Shown in pieces: positions 43,814-53,399 of a DNA stretch of 64,000 bases. The stretch spans positions 1 through 64,000 of the forward strand of contig JACQZG010000001.1 in assembly GCA_016213935.1 (NCBI GenBank). The letters run 5' to 3'. This stretch comes from Nitrospirota bacterium. GTDB taxonomy: Bacteria; Nitrospirota; Thermodesulfovibrionia; UBA6902. Position 1 is the first letter of the stretch, and each line of letters begins with the position of its first letter. Made by a program: the position numbers and the translations under genes. The notes under the pieces were generated by a model. That model ran no database searches, was not told the DNA's origin, and saw only the letters and a program-made list of their open reading frames with translations.

Positions 43814-46288
43814 TCAACGAAGCCTTTCTTTTTTGATTATTGCCTGAGAGATTACTATGAGGAAGATTGATAAAAAAAACGCGGATGACGCAAGAGGGTG
43901 TTTGAGTGTAAGAATAACCGGGAGGAGGAGGGCTCTCACGCCAAACTTTAACCATTCGTTTTCTTTGATAAAATCAGCTATCGGAGGCGAATATCTGTAA
44001 TAGAGGCTGACAAATTTTCTCCCTATACTGTTTGTCAGGAGCCGCCTGTCTCTAAACTCTCTAAGAATGCTCACCTCGGGCGCGAGATAGCTTCCATACG
44101 CGGCAGTCGCGATAAAACATCCGCCCCCGCCTCCGCCCCCGCCACTCCCGCCTGAGCCTTCAACTCCGGTGGTCGCATTTGCGGTATTAGAGTATGAGGA
44201 GTTGCCGCTTGTGTTGTTGTATGAACGCACCCTGTAATAATAGGTTGTGAAAGCTGAAAGGCCTGTATTTGAATATGATGTGACATTCTGCCCCACGCTT
44301 TTTATCTCTGAATATGTCCCGCTGCTTCCGGTCTTTCTCTCAATTTTAAATCCTGTTTCATTGGAGGAATTGTCGCTCCATGTTAGGTTTATCTGCGATG
44401 TTGATACTGAGACGGCGGACAGGTTCGAAGGCGCTGACGGAGGGGGAGGGGGCGCCGAGCCAGCGAGCGCCCTGTATGCATTCAACCTGCCGCCGGTGAG
44501 CACCTTTCCCGAAAGGCCCGGGACAGCATCCGCATTATTCAATATCTTGCTCTTTACCTGAAGATTCGTGAGAGAAGGCGAATTCGAGAGTATGAGGCCT
44601 GCGGCTCCGGAGACATGAGGCGTAGCCATAGAGGTGCCTGAATAATTCGCGTAATCATATCCGCTGATTATTATGTCTCTTGTAACAAGTTTTACATTGT
44701 CGACATAAACGCCGTCATACGTAATGCTGTCATCAGCATCCATGCCGAAGCCGAAGCAGAATTTATCATAAGTCTCTGCAATAGGAGTCAGGTCTGCAGT
44801 ATCGTTAAGCATAAATGACCCGTTTGTATTCCCTGTCCTGTAATCTATCCAGTCCCAGTGTATATTGTCGCAGTCGCCTCTTCCGTCGGTGAAGGTGTAT
44901 TTTATGTCGAGAAAATCCCAGCCGTCCTCAAGCTCTCCCTTCCAGTCAAATTCAAGTGTGTAGCGCTTCCCTTGTTGAGAGGTAACAGATGCCGTATATC
45001 CTGCTGTTGAGAGGGTATTATTCAGGTAATTGCTTCCCGGGCTGTCCTCAAGGCTGTTTGAGCCGCCTACTCCCGTTCCTGTATTAACCGCCCATGCGGG
45101 GTTTGTCCCGCCTCTCTGCCACCCGAGCATATCTGTGCCGGCACCGAAAGAGGGGAGAGGGCCTGAATTTCCGTCAAAATTCTCGCTGTAAACCGTGAAG
45201 GGATTTATGTCGGTGTAGAGAGGGATGGTGCTGTATATGCTTACTCCCGGTGCGCCGAGGTCAGAGTCAACAACGCTGTAGCTTGAAAACCAGGCGATAG
45301 TATCAGTGTTGTCTGTAGCTGCAACTGAAATAATATTCGGGCTGTCATATTTGGCCGGATATGATACATCGGCGCCGCGGCCGCTGTTGCCCGCAGCGCA
45401 TACGAATAAAGCGTCCGACCCGTATATTTCTATCGCGTCTTTGAGGGACTGGGAATAACCGCCGCCGCCCCAGCTGTTGTTTATTATTTTTGCCCCGTTG
45501 TCTACCGCGTACTTTATCCCGAGGATGGCGTCGCTTGTCGTGCCGCTTCCGCTAAGCCCGAGAAAGCGGACAGGCATTATCTTCGCGTTCCACATAACGC
45601 CTGTTATGCCAAGAGCATTATTCCCTTGAGCCGCTATAGTGCCTGCGACATGCGTGCCGTGTTCATTCAGGTCAAGAGGGGCGCCGTCGTTATCGACAAA
45701 GTCCCAGCCGTAGAAATCATCGATGTACCCGTTATTATCATCGTCAAAACCATTTACCCCGCTTATCTCAGCCTCATTCCTCCAGATATTGTTTGAAAAG
45801 TCAGAATGGTTGTACGCGACGCCTGTGTCAACCACGGCGATTATGACGCTGTCTGAGCCTGTTGTGATATCCCATGCCTCGGGCGCGTCTATGTCTGCGT
45901 CAGCAGTTCCTCCTGATTGCCCCGTGTTATGGAGCCCCCAGAGCTGGCTGAATGACGTGTCGTTCGGCGTTGCGAGCGCGTGCACAATATAGTTTGGCTC
46001 GGCATACTCGACATTCGCGTCTTCCTTATATCTTTTTACAGCTTCTTCCACGCTCATGCCGGCCGCAAGCTTCACCTGATGTATCCTCAGCCTGCTGAAC
46101 TCATTCTTCTTTGTCGCCTTGACGGCTGAATGGAGGTTTTGTACGGCGGTTATACCCGCGGTATCCCTGAACTTAACGAGCACCTCTCCTTGAACATACT
46201 CATAGCCTGCGAGGCTCTTTCCGGCAGTGATGAACAATATAAGGAGAATGGCGGACAGAAAGAGAAAAAAAGAAAACGGCTTCTTCAT
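43814..46288 (-). CDS. Subtilisin-like protease with FN3 domain and CFI-box C-terminus
   Basis: An 824-residue S8 protease. Order: signal peptide ([18 protein letters not shown]), a fervidolysin-like propeptide ending with [14 protein letters not shown], a catalytic domain with Asp in [14 protein letters not shown], His in [13 protein letters not shown] and Ser in [16 protein letters not shown]. Between His and Ser a roughly 180-residue beta-rich insert (about 365-540) interrupts the fold. Then a fibronectin type III domain ([19 protein letters not shown] onward), a Gly-rich linker and the same CFI-box, [16 protein letters not shown], with transmembrane helix and basic tail. Likely secreted and retained at the cell surface. 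The 190 bases to the next subtilase carry nothing else that I can support. Confidence 0.9.
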   Translation of the reverse strand: MKKPFSFFLFLSAILLILFITAGKSLAGYEYVQGEVLVKFRDTAGITAVQNLHSAVKATKKNEFSRLRIHQVKLAAGMSVEEAVKRYKEDANVEYAEPNYIVHALATPNDTSFSQLWGLHNTGQSGGTADADIDAPEAWDITTGSDSVIIAVVDTGVAYNHSDFSNNIWRNEAEISGVNGFDDDNNGYIDDFYGWDFVDNDGAPLDLNEHGTHVAGTIAAQGNNALGITGVMWNAKIMPVRFLGLSGSGTTSDAILGIKYAVDNGAKIINNSWGGGGYSQSLKDAIEIYGSDALFVCAAGNSGRGADVSYPAKYDSPNIISVAATDNTDTIAWFSSYSVVDSDLGAPGVSIYSTIPLYTDINPFTVYSENFDGNSGPLPSFGAGTDMLGWQRGGTNPAWAVNTGTGVGGSNSLEDSPGSNYLNNTLSTAGYTASVTSQQGKRYTLEFDWKGELEDGWDFLDIKYTFTDGRGDCDNIHWDWIDYRTGNTNGSFMLNDTADLTPIAETYDKFCFGFGMDADDSITYDGVYVDNVKLVTRDIIISGYDYANYSGTSMATPHVSGAAGLILSNSPSLTNLQVKSKILNNADAVPGLSGKVLTGGRLNAYRALAGSAPPPPPSAPSNLSAVSVSTSQINLTWSDNSSNETGFKIERKTGSSGTYSEIKSVGQNVTSYSNTGLSAFTTYYYRVRSYNNTSGNSSYSNTANATTGVEGSGGSGGGGGGGGCFIATAAYGSYLAPEVSILREFRDRRLLTNSIGRKFVSLYYRYSPPIADFIKENEWLKFGVRALLLPVILTLKHPLASSAFFLSIFLIVISQAIIKKERLR

Positions 46289-46301
46289 TTTTTATTATAG
46301 C

Positions 46302-47075
46302 TCATTGCGGCTCAACTTCTTTAATATTATCTGAAAGTCTTGCGAAATCTTCAATGCTGAGGACTTCCGGCCTGAGCTTCGGGTCTATTCCGGCCTTATC
46401 AAGCGCGTCCTTTATCCCTTTAAACTTTTTAAGGCTGTTGAGTATCGTTTTTCTCCTCTGTGAAAACGCGGTTCTCACGACATTCAGAAACAGCTTCTCG
46501 TCTTTTATGCCGTATCTGTTCTTTTGCGACACGGTGAAATGGACGACTGCGGAGTCCACCTTCGGAGGAGGGGAGAATGCCTTTCTCGATACTGTAAACT
46601 TTATCAAAGGCTCAGTATATAATTGTGTTGTTATTGAAAGAACCCCGTAATCCTTGCTCCCGTGAGAAGCCGTAATCCTCTTTGCGACCTCTTTCTGAAT
46701 GAGCAGAGTCATAGACGGCATCTTCTCTTTGTACTCAAGCAGTTTAAAAATAATCGGCGTGGTTATGTAGTACGGGATATTGGCAACGACTTTAAACCTT
46801 CCTTTGATATTCTCATACGGAAATTTAAGGGCGTCGGCCTGCACTATCTCAACATTCTTTCTCTCTGCAAGCTCGTCTGTAAGCCTCTCAATCAGCCTTT
46901 TGTCAAACTCTATGGCAATGACCTTTTTAGCCCGCTCCGAGAGTATTCCTGTCAGCCTGCCAAGCCCGGGGCCTATTTCGACTACGGTGTCTTTACCTGT
47001 GACCCCGCTGCAGTCAACGATCTTATTCAGGATATTCGGGTCGAATAAGAAATGCTGTCCGAATGGACGTTTCAT
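46302..47075 (-). CDS. rsmA: 16S rRNA dimethyladenosine transferase RsmA/KsgA
   Basis: A 257-residue SAM-dependent enzyme that dimethylates A1518 and A1519 of 16S rRNA. Motifs: QHFLFDPNILNKIVDCSG, the SAM loop VVEIGPGLGRLTGIL, VIAIEFDKRLIE, and the catalytic NIPYYITTPIIFKLLE (NxPY, here N-I-P-Y). The C-terminal helical domain is complete and ends in the usual VLSIEDFARLSDNI. The ATG overlaps the stop of the DUF559 gene (ATGA), so the two are translated together. Confidence 0.96.
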   Translation of the reverse strand: MKRPFGQHFLFDPNILNKIVDCSGVTGKDTVVEIGPGLGRLTGILSERAKKVIAIEFDKRLIERLTDELAERKNVEIVQADALKFPYENIKGRFKVVANIPYYITTPIIFKLLEYKEKMPSMTLLIQKEVAKRITASHGSKDYGVLSITTQLYTEPLIKFTVSRKAFSPPPKVDSAVVHFTVSQKNRYGIKDEKLFLNVVRTAFSQRRKTILNSLKKFKGIKDALDKAGIDPKLRPEVLSIEDFARLSDNIKEVEPQ

Positions 47076-47533
47076 TTAGTTTCAGAAATACTTTCAGCTT
47101 TTTCATGTTCATGGAAATCAGTCGAACTGCCGTAAAGCTCCCCTCCTTTGTTAAGGAGGGGCAGGGGTGGTAGGTTAGAAAAAATCTTTTTTATCTCCTC
47201 TAACACGCCTTCAGGATTATCAAATATCTCTCTATTCTCAAAACGGATAACCTTTATATTAAGGTTTCTTAAATATTCAGTCCTTTCTGTATCATATTCA
47301 TACCCTCCATCTGTAAAATGTCCTGCCCCATCCATTTCAATGCACAACTTTTCAGAAGGGCAATAAAAATCAAGTATATAAGGGCCGACACTATGCTGCC
47401 TTCGAAATTTTTTATTTTTAAGTCGTGAATTCTTTATCAAGCTCCATAACTTAGCCTCAGCAGGGGTAAGACTGTTCCTAAGTTCTTTCCTTCTTTCTTT
47501 GAAAATATTAATGTTATGGATTCTTTCTGTCAT
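47072..47533 (-). CDS. DUF559 endonuclease-like protein
   Basis: A 153-residue protein of the Vsr-like/restriction endonuclease fold family DUF559. Core: RNSLTPAEAKLWSLIKNSRL, FRRQHSVGPYILDFYCPSEK (metal-binding D), LCIEMDGAGHF and YLRNLNIKVIRFENREI. After residue 125 the reading frame runs through a dispersed palindromic repeat and is read as NLPPLPLLNKGGELYG, which is foreign to the family. An inverted copy of the same repeat lies just upstream of the start. The gene is coupled to rsmA by an ATGA overlap. Nuclease activity is not proven. Confidence 0.87.
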   Translation of the reverse strand: MTERIHNINIFKERRKELRNSLTPAEAKLWSLIKNSRLKNKKFRRQHSVGPYILDFYCPSEKLCIEMDGAGHFTDGGYEYDTERTEYLRNLNIKVIRFENREIFDNPEGVLEEIKKIFSNLPPLPLLNKGGELYGSSTDFHEHEKAESISETK

Positions 47534-47583
47534 TATAAAATTACCACCCCTTATCCCCTCCTAAAACAGGAGGGGAGCTTTTT
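47131..47583. repeat. Inverted copies of a palindromic repeat flanking DUF559
   Basis: Copy one (47131-47178): CCCCTCCTT (47140-47148) pairs with AAGGAGGGG (47153-47161), followed by CAGGGGTGGTA. Copy two (47541-47583): TACCACCCCTTAT then CCCCTCCT (47555-47562) pairs with AGGAGGGG (47568-47575), then AGCTT. The copies match each other in opposite orientation over about 40 bases; the first lies inside the DUF559 coding region, the second just upstream of its start. Confidence 0.8.
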
Positions 47584-47646
47584 ATACTGCTAAATTCCAT
47601 TTTACCCATAAGACAACTTATTGGGCAAGAAGAAAATGGTGGGGCC

Positions 47647-50600
47647 TCATACCTCCCGCACCGCCCCGATATGCGTAAAAACGATGAAGGACTTCACGGC
47701 ATTTGTATTGAATATCTTCTTCACAGCTTTTTTGTAAATATCAAGCTGGAATGAGTGCTCTTTCACAACTTCTTCAATCTCACTATCAGCAACAGGAAAT
47801 GTTTTGTAATCATAAATATTGTAAACATCGTCCTCTTTTATTATCCTGTCTATCCTTCCCCTGTAGACAGAGTTTCCTGATTCAAGAACAAAAGGGAGTT
47901 CGGTAAATGAATCTTTTACCGGTTGAATGATGCCCTGCCATATTTCTTTCTCTTTAAGAAGCTCGACTGTTTTTTTGATCTCGGCTATGCCGTCTTCAGT
48001 CTCGGTGTCGTTCATGCCGCTTAAGCTGAATAGCCTCGCCGCTCTCTCCGCTATCTTGTCATCCGTTATATCGCCTTTGGAAATCTTCTCAAATATCTCA
48101 TGCAGTATCTCGCCGGGGACTGCGGACTTTTTCCTATGCCCTTTTGTCATAGCGCCGCCGGTGACGGTCTTCCATTCTTTCTCCGCTCTCACAGGCGTTG
48201 GTATGAAGTCAGCGTGAGTAAGTCTTTTCTTCTTTCCGGCAGTTACTGCAACTTGCGGGGCTGTTATTCCTGTTCCGTCAACAATTGAGAGGCCAGGAAT
48301 ATCCGCTTTAACGCTGTATTCATTATCTATCTTCTCAAGCCCTATCCCTTCTTTCAGATAGCTGAGAAAGCTCTTGCCCCTCTCTTTCCATGTTGTGACA
48401 AGAAAGAGCGCCTCCTCGGCTCGTGTAACGGCAACATAAAAGAGCCTCTTCTGCTCTTCCTCTTCCTTCATCAGATGGAGGCGAAAGTCATCATCATTTT
48501 TCCTTATCGAGGCGTCAGTCACGCACTTAAAGAAGAACCTGCCGTCCTTCTCATACACGAGGCTCTCATCGCTTTTTAAACTGAACGGGTCTTCGATTGC
48601 CGGAAGGAAGACGACCGGAAACTCAAGGCCTTTTGCTGTATGTATCGTCACTATCTTTACGGCATTCATCCCTTCGGTATTTACATTCGCTTTCGGCTCT
48701 TCATGACGGCTTATCGTCCTTTCAAGGAAAGCCCTGATCTTCACAAGCGGCCTGCCGCCTGATTCTGTCTCTTCCATGATCTTTATGAACTTTTTTATAT
48801 TCGCCCTCTGCTGAGGCTCATGATAATGACGCCACGCGCCTGTCTCAACAAGCGCTTGCTCTATCAGTTCGGCAAGCGGGATTTCTTTAATTGCCTGAAG
48901 CCATTGCTGAAGAAAGGCTATGGGCGGCGTTTTCCCCTCTATCAAGAGGGGATTAAGGGGTGTGTTCATCTTTCCAAACAAGCTGTCGCCTTCTTCCCTT
49001 GAAATTCTGAGCACAGCATCTTCATTGAGCATAAACAGCGGGCTCGTAAGAAGGACATAGAGGCTGTAATCATCTTTCTGATTTGAGAGAAAATAAACGA
49101 GCGCCCGAAGCGTAGCAACCTCAGGCTCCTGATAAAAGCCTATGCCCTTTACGGCGATGAACGGGATGCCGTGCCTGATCAGCGCCTCTTCATATTTTTT
49201 CAGATGTGTTCTCTTTCTAAGGAGTATGGCAATGTCGGCATACGTGCACTCCCTCTGAACGCTTGTCTTTCTCTCCGTGATGCGGAGGCTTCCGACGATT
49301 CCCTTTATCTTTTTTGCTATTGCATCAGCCTCTTTTTCTCTCCGATGCGATACGCCCTCATCCTCATCTTCAAGCATTATCAGCTCAACAATACCTCTGC
49401 CTGTCAGGTTCTTTCTACGCGCCTCAAACCCGCCGTATCCCGTCATCCATGCGGGCGAGGAATTATCAGCGGTCATTATCTTTGAGAAGAGAGCGTTTGT
49501 GAATTCTATGATCGCGGGCGCGCTCCTGTAATTCTCCTTCACCTCTTCATAGTAAAACTCATCTCCAAGCCACTCGGAAAGCTTCTCCTTTGCCCTGCGG
49601 AATATCTCGACATTCGCGCCCCTGAAGTAGTATATGGACTGCTTCCTGTCCCCAACAAGGAATACCGTCGGCTTTATCCCCTCATCTCTCTTTGCGCCTA
49701 TGCCGGAGCGCCATTCCTCAGTGAGCCTGTCTATCACGGCCCACTGGAAATTATTCGTATCCTGAAACTCGTCAACGAGTATGTGATCCGTCTTCTCGTC
49801 AAAAGCGTAAAGTATGTTTGCCCATTCAGGCTCTTCCGTCAGCATCCGGTAGGCGATATACTCAAGGTCGCTGAAGTCAAGAAGCGATCTCGAACTTTTG
49901 AGCAGTTCATGCCTCTTAAGACAACTTTTAAATATCTCTCTTATCCTCTGCGCCCTGTTTACATACTCCTCAAGCTTCTCCTCTCTCCAGAAGGCATGCA
50001 TTTTCACAGCCCACTCTTTATAGTCAGCTATGCCGTTAAGCCCCGTTGGCGTTTTTTTGCGCGGCTCTTTATCCTTTGTGAGAAAGTGATCTTCAAAGCC
50101 CGGCATCTTTTCAACCTTCATAAGATAATCACGGTAGCCGTCAATCGCCTCCTCCGCGCCATCCCATAAGAGGAGTTCATTTATCAATTGCGGCAAGCCG
50201 CCTGATTCATGCGGAGGGACAACCGCCTCAAGGGAGAACGGCCTCTTCTCATAGAGAGAATTGACCGTATCGCTGAGGCTTGCAAGCCCCCTGAAACCCT
50301 TCTCTCCTATGGTCTGAAGAAATAGCTCATGATTGCCGTCGCCCGCGCCCGCCTCCATAAGGAGTCCGTATATTATCTCCTCCCACATTATTCTTGAATC
50401 AATCGCGTTCTCCACCCTGTAGTTAGCGTCTATCCCTGCCTCGAATGAGAACCGCCTCAGGAGCGTGCCGCAGAAGGAGTGTATTGTTGTGACGCGCATG
50501 AGCGGCATCTTCTCAAGCAGGGTATCGAATAGGCGGCTGTCCTCTGCTTTCAGTATCGTCAGGATCCTCTGCTTCATCTCAGCCGCTGCCTTATCAGTAA

Positions 50601-50736
50601 ATGTGACAGCGAGTATCCTCTCAACGCTCACCCCGCTCTTTAAGAGGGCGATGTACCTCCTCGCAAGCTTCTCGGTCTTGCCCGAACCGGCAGGCGATGA
50701 GATGATGACGCTTTTATCCGTGTTGAGATAGTTCAT
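47647..50736 (-). CDS. UvrD/AddA-type helicase-nuclease
   Basis: A 1029-residue superfamily 1A helicase of the AddA/RecB type for double-strand break repair. Walker A: SSPAGSGKTEKLARRYIALL (residues 13-32). Motif II: LVDEFQDTNNFQW, motif III: FLVGDRKQSIYYFRGAN, motif IV/V: KIVTIHTAKGLEFPVVFLP, motif VI: LFYVAVTRAEEALFLV. The C-terminus has a PD-(D/E)xK nuclease with GRIDRIIKEDDVYNIYDYKT (D-x12-DYK). A dispersed palindromic repeat is inserted in frame and read as MNTPLNPLLIEGKTPPIAFL at roughly residue 588-607. An AddB partner is not seen in the window. Assignment to AddA rather than a stand-alone UvrD is from domain layout. Confidence 0.9.
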   Translation of the reverse strand: MNYLNTDKSVIISSPAGSGKTEKLARRYIALLKSGVSVERILAVTFTDKAAAEMKQRILTILKAEDSRLFDTLLEKMPLMRVTTIHSFCGTLLRRFSFEAGIDANYRVENAIDSRIMWEEIIYGLLMEAGAGDGNHELFLQTIGEKGFRGLASLSDTVNSLYEKRPFSLEAVVPPHESGGLPQLINELLLWDGAEEAIDGYRDYLMKVEKMPGFEDHFLTKDKEPRKKTPTGLNGIADYKEWAVKMHAFWREEKLEEYVNRAQRIREIFKSCLKRHELLKSSRSLLDFSDLEYIAYRMLTEEPEWANILYAFDEKTDHILVDEFQDTNNFQWAVIDRLTEEWRSGIGAKRDEGIKPTVFLVGDRKQSIYYFRGANVEIFRRAKEKLSEWLGDEFYYEEVKENYRSAPAIIEFTNALFSKIMTADNSSPAWMTGYGGFEARRKNLTGRGIVELIMLEDEDEGVSHRREKEADAIAKKIKGIVGSLRITERKTSVQRECTYADIAILLRKRTHLKKYEEALIRHGIPFIAVKGIGFYQEPEVATLRALVYFLSNQKDDYSLYVLLTSPLFMLNEDAVLRISREEGDSLFGKMNTPLNPLLIEGKTPPIAFLQQWLQAIKEIPLAELIEQALVETGAWRHYHEPQQRANIKKFIKIMEETESGGRPLVKIRAFLERTISRHEEPKANVNTEGMNAVKIVTIHTAKGLEFPVVFLPAIEDPFSLKSDESLVYEKDGRFFFKCVTDASIRKNDDDFRLHLMKEEEEQKRLFYVAVTRAEEALFLVTTWKERGKSFLSYLKEGIGLEKIDNEYSVKADIPGLSIVDGTGITAPQVAVTAGKKKRLTHADFIPTPVRAEKEWKTVTGGAMTKGHRKKSAVPGEILHEIFEKISKGDITDDKIAERAARLFSLSGMNDTETEDGIAEIKKTVELLKEKEIWQGIIQPVKDSFTELPFVLESGNSVYRGRIDRIIKEDDVYNIYDYKTFPVADSEIEEVVKEHSFQLDIYKKAVKKIFNTNAVKSFIVFTHIGAVREV
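48926..48970. repeat. Palindromic repeat inserted in the AddA-like gene
   Basis: CCCCTCT (48934-48940) pairs with AGAGGGG (48945-48951), followed by ATTAAGGGGTGTG. It is a third member of the family at 47131 and 47541. It keeps the reading frame of the helicase gene. Confidence 0.75.
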
Positions 50737-50780
50737 GAGTTATGAGATATATGGTGAATGGGGACTTGAGTGAGGATATT

Positions 50781-51527
50781 TTATTTAACAAGACTTTCCA
50801 CAACTTTCTTTAATGACTTCATCTCTTCATAAATAACGCTCAGGATAAAGATACGCAAGGTGATCAAATCTCCCTTGTTGCTCTTCTGCATTGCGGTTAT
50901 ATATTCCGCCCTTCTGATAGGAGGGATGATAACCGGGCAATAGCCGTTCTTCATGGTCAGGATGCTCAATAGAAGCCTGCCAATCCTTCCGTTGCCGTCT
51001 ATAAAAGGATGAATCGCCTCAAATTCAGCGTGAAGATCGCTTGCCAGTTCCAGAGGATGTTTATCCTTATCAATTCCATTCAGATTTTCAAGGCATTTTT
51101 TCATCAACTCAGGGACTTCGTGGTAATCAGGCGGAAGATAATCCGTTCCGGTAATAATTACGTTCCGCTGTCTGTATCTGCCCGCATTTTCAGAGTCTAT
51201 CTGCTCAAAGAAGAGCTTATGCAAGAGCAAAACATCCTCTTCTGTTATTTCTCTGTCCAATAAAGAATAAATATAGTCATACGCCTTTGCATGTCCAAGC
51301 ACCTCATAATGCTCTCTTAAAGATTTCCCGCCTATGGTTAAACCGTCCTCGATGACAACCTTTGTCTCAGACTCCGTTAGCGTGTTGCCTTCAATTGCAT
51401 TAGAAGTGTAGGTCAGCCCTATGCGATAGTAATCCCTCAGTTGTTTAACAACATGGTCGGGGAACGGGCGATGGCTGTCGAGAGAGGATTTTAGGGAGTC
51501 GGTTTTTTGTATAATGTATTTAGTCAT
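50781..51527 (-). CDS. Fic/DOC family AMP-transferase
   Basis: A 248-residue class II Fic protein. The inhibitory helix motif is SNAIEGN (42-48; S-x-x-x-E-G-N) and the catalytic loop is HPFIDGNGRIGR (173-184), complete. Fic domains transfer AMP to hydroxyl groups of target proteins; the N-terminal glutamate blocks ATP until relieved. The C-terminal 60 residues look like a helical or winged-helix extension, as in FicT-like transcription-linked proteins. GGAGT precedes the ATG. It opens the accessory island and lies divergent to the methyltransferase gene. Target unknown. Confidence 0.9.
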   Translation of the reverse strand: MTKYIIQKTDSLKSSLDSHRPFPDHVVKQLRDYYRIGLTYTSNAIEGNTLTESETKVVIEDGLTIGGKSLREHYEVLGHAKAYDYIYSLLDREITEEDVLLLHKLFFEQIDSENAGRYRQRNVIITGTDYLPPDYHEVPELMKKCLENLNGIDKDKHPLELASDLHAEFEAIHPFIDGNGRIGRLLLSILTMKNGYCPVIIPPIRRAEYITAMQKSNKGDLITLRIFILSVIYEEMKSLKKVVESLVK

Positions 51528-51624
51528 GCGTTACTCCGATATAATAACTTAACTTTAATAGAATTTCCTCGTATATACTACTGCAATTTGATATAATTAT
51601 AATTAATTTATTTCGATAAAACTA

Positions 51625-52704
51625 ATGAAAGACAAACCAATCGCTGTTGACTTATTTTGTGGAGCGGGAGGGCTAAGTGAAGGTCTTCAAAAGGCCAGCT
51701 TCTCTGTTGTTGCTGCCGTTGAAAATGATAAAAATGCTGCAACCACATATAAGAAAAACCATCCTAATACCGTATTAATATGTAAAGATATTTCAGATTT
51801 AACTTCCACTGAACTTCTTGGGGCGGCTGGGGTAAATTCTTCTGAAATTGACGTCATTGCTGGGGGCCCCCCGTGTCAAGGATTTTCAATGGCAAATGGA
51901 CACAGCAGGCACATTGACAATTCAAACAATGGATTTGTTTGGCATTTTGTAAAGTGGGTTGAACAAATCAGGCCGAAAGCATTTTTGATGGAAAATGTTA
52001 TTGGTTTCACAGCAATAGATGGGGGCAAACTTAGAGATGAGCTACTAAATAAGTTTCGCGAATTGGGCTATATTTATGCTGATATTTTTACTTTAGATGC
52101 CGCCAATTATGGGGTGCCACAGCACCGCAAAAGAGTCTTTTTGGTTGGATTTTTGAATAAGAACAAGTTTGAAATACCCAAAGAAAAGTTTGGATTTAAT
52201 GGGAGCCCATTTCAAACAGTTGCAGATGCAATAATCGGGGATCTGCCTTTTATAAATCCACTGCCAGGTGATAATAAAACAAGTTACGCAGAAGCGCCTA
52301 CAAGTTGGTATCAACATATGATTCGAGGCAATAGAAAAACGCTTCATAATCATATTACAACTAATTGTGCAGAGCATATTCGAGAAAAGTTCTCTTGGAT
52401 TCCACAAGGCGCAAATTGGGAACATATAAAAGATAGAATTGGAATAAAAGTCCAATACAGTAGCTTATATAGGCGATTAGACCCTAATAAGCCTTCTATT
52501 ACCATGAGTAACTATCGTAAATCAATGATTATTCATCCTCTTGAAAATAGACTCCTTTCAGTACGAGAAGCGGCAAGATTTCAATCGTTCAGCGACAGCT
52601 ATATTTTTGAAGGTGGCATATCATCTATGCAACAACAAGTAGGTAATGCCGTTCCTCCACTCTTAGCAAACGCAGTTGGCAAACAGATAAAAAATATGCT
52701 GTAA
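51625..52704 (+). CDS. DNA (cytosine-5) methyltransferase
   Basis: A 359-residue C5-methyltransferase. Motif I: VDLFCGAGGLSEGL, motif IV: AGGPPCQGFSMANG with the catalytic cysteine C84, motif VI: FLMENVIGF, motif VIII: VPQHRKRVFLVGF, motif X: QQQVGNAVPPLLANAVG. The target-recognition region (about 180-300) is short. It overlaps the mismatch glycosylase gene by one base (TAATG), so both are made together. It is probably the modification subunit of a restriction-modification or defence system; the recognition sequence cannot be read. AT-rich composition compared with core genes supports acquisition. Confidence 0.93.
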   Translation: MKDKPIAVDLFCGAGGLSEGLQKASFSVVAAVENDKNAATTYKKNHPNTVLICKDISDLTSTELLGAAGVNSSEIDVIAGGPPCQGFSMANGHSRHIDNSNNGFVWHFVKWVEQIRPKAFLMENVIGFTAIDGGKLRDELLNKFRELGYIYADIFTLDAANYGVPQHRKRVFLVGFLNKNKFEIPKEKFGFNGSPFQTVADAIIGDLPFINPLPGDNKTSYAEAPTSWYQHMIRGNRKTLHNHITTNCAEHIREKFSWIPQGANWEHIKDRIGIKVQYSSLYRRLDPNKPSITMSNYRKSMIIHPLENRLLSVREAARFQSFSDSYIFEGGISSMQQQVGNAVPPLLANAVGKQIKNML

Positions 52705-53399
52705 TGACCAAAGAAAAATTGTTTGCAACAAAACTCTGTTTGCACTATAAAAATTATCGCAGGAACTTCCCTTGGAGGAAAACAAAAAATCCATTTTACA
52801 TTCTAATTTCTGAAATAATGCTTCAAAAAACTGATGCTCGAAAAGTTTCTGAAGTATTCCCACATTTTATAGCTAAGTATTCATCTCCACATGCATTATC
52901 CATTGCTAGGTTAAGCATATTAAGAAAAGACATTTTTTTGCTCGGAATACACGATAGAGCAAATAGATTGAAAAAAATCTCTAAAATTTTAATAGCTAAG
53001 TTCAATGGACATGTGCCCAAAGAGAAAGACAAGCTTCTTACTTTAAAGGGAGTAGGAGATTATATTACCAATGCTGTATTGTGTTTTGCTTTTAATAAAG
53101 ATGTTCCTATAGTTGATGCTAATGTTATTCGGGTGTTTGAACGATTTTTTTCTCTTAAATCTAAAAAGCTTCGTCCACGAACAGATAAACTAATTTGGCA
53201 GTTTGCGGGAGACCTAGTTCCGAAAGGGAATGGTAAAGAATATAACAGAGCAATCCTTGACTTTGCAGCCTTAATTTGTACCGCTATAAACCCAAGTTGT
53301 TTAAGATGCCACCTGTCAAAAAAATGTGATTATTTTGCCACTTCTCTTATAATCTCATCCACAAAGGCTTCTGGTAGCAAAAAATTATCTATTACTTGA
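52704..53399 (+). CDS. T/G-mismatch DNA glycosylase (MutY/MIG-like)
   Basis: A 231-residue HhH-GPD protein. The helix-hairpin-helix is LKGVGDYITNA with Y120 at the position of the endonuclease III lysine, the catalytic aspartate is D138 in VPIVDANVIRV, and the 4Fe-4S loop C192-x6-C199-x2-C202-x5-C208 is intact. This fits the monofunctional mismatch glycosylases (MIG type) found next to C5-methyltransferases, which repair T:G mismatches produced when 5-methylcytosine is deaminated. It is coupled to the methyltransferase gene. It lacks the C-terminal MutY domain that reads 8-oxoG. Its last 70 bases overlap the convergent unknown gene. Confidence 0.85.
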   Translation: MTKEKLFATKLCLHYKNYRRNFPWRKTKNPFYILISEIMLQKTDARKVSEVFPHFIAKYSSPHALSIARLSILRKDIFLLGIHDRANRLKKISKILIAKFNGHVPKEKDKLLTLKGVGDYITNAVLCFAFNKDVPIVDANVIRVFERFFSLKSKKLRPRTDKLIWQFAGDLVPKGNGKEYNRAILDFAALICTAINPSCLRCHLSKKCDYFATSLIISSTKASGSKKLSIT

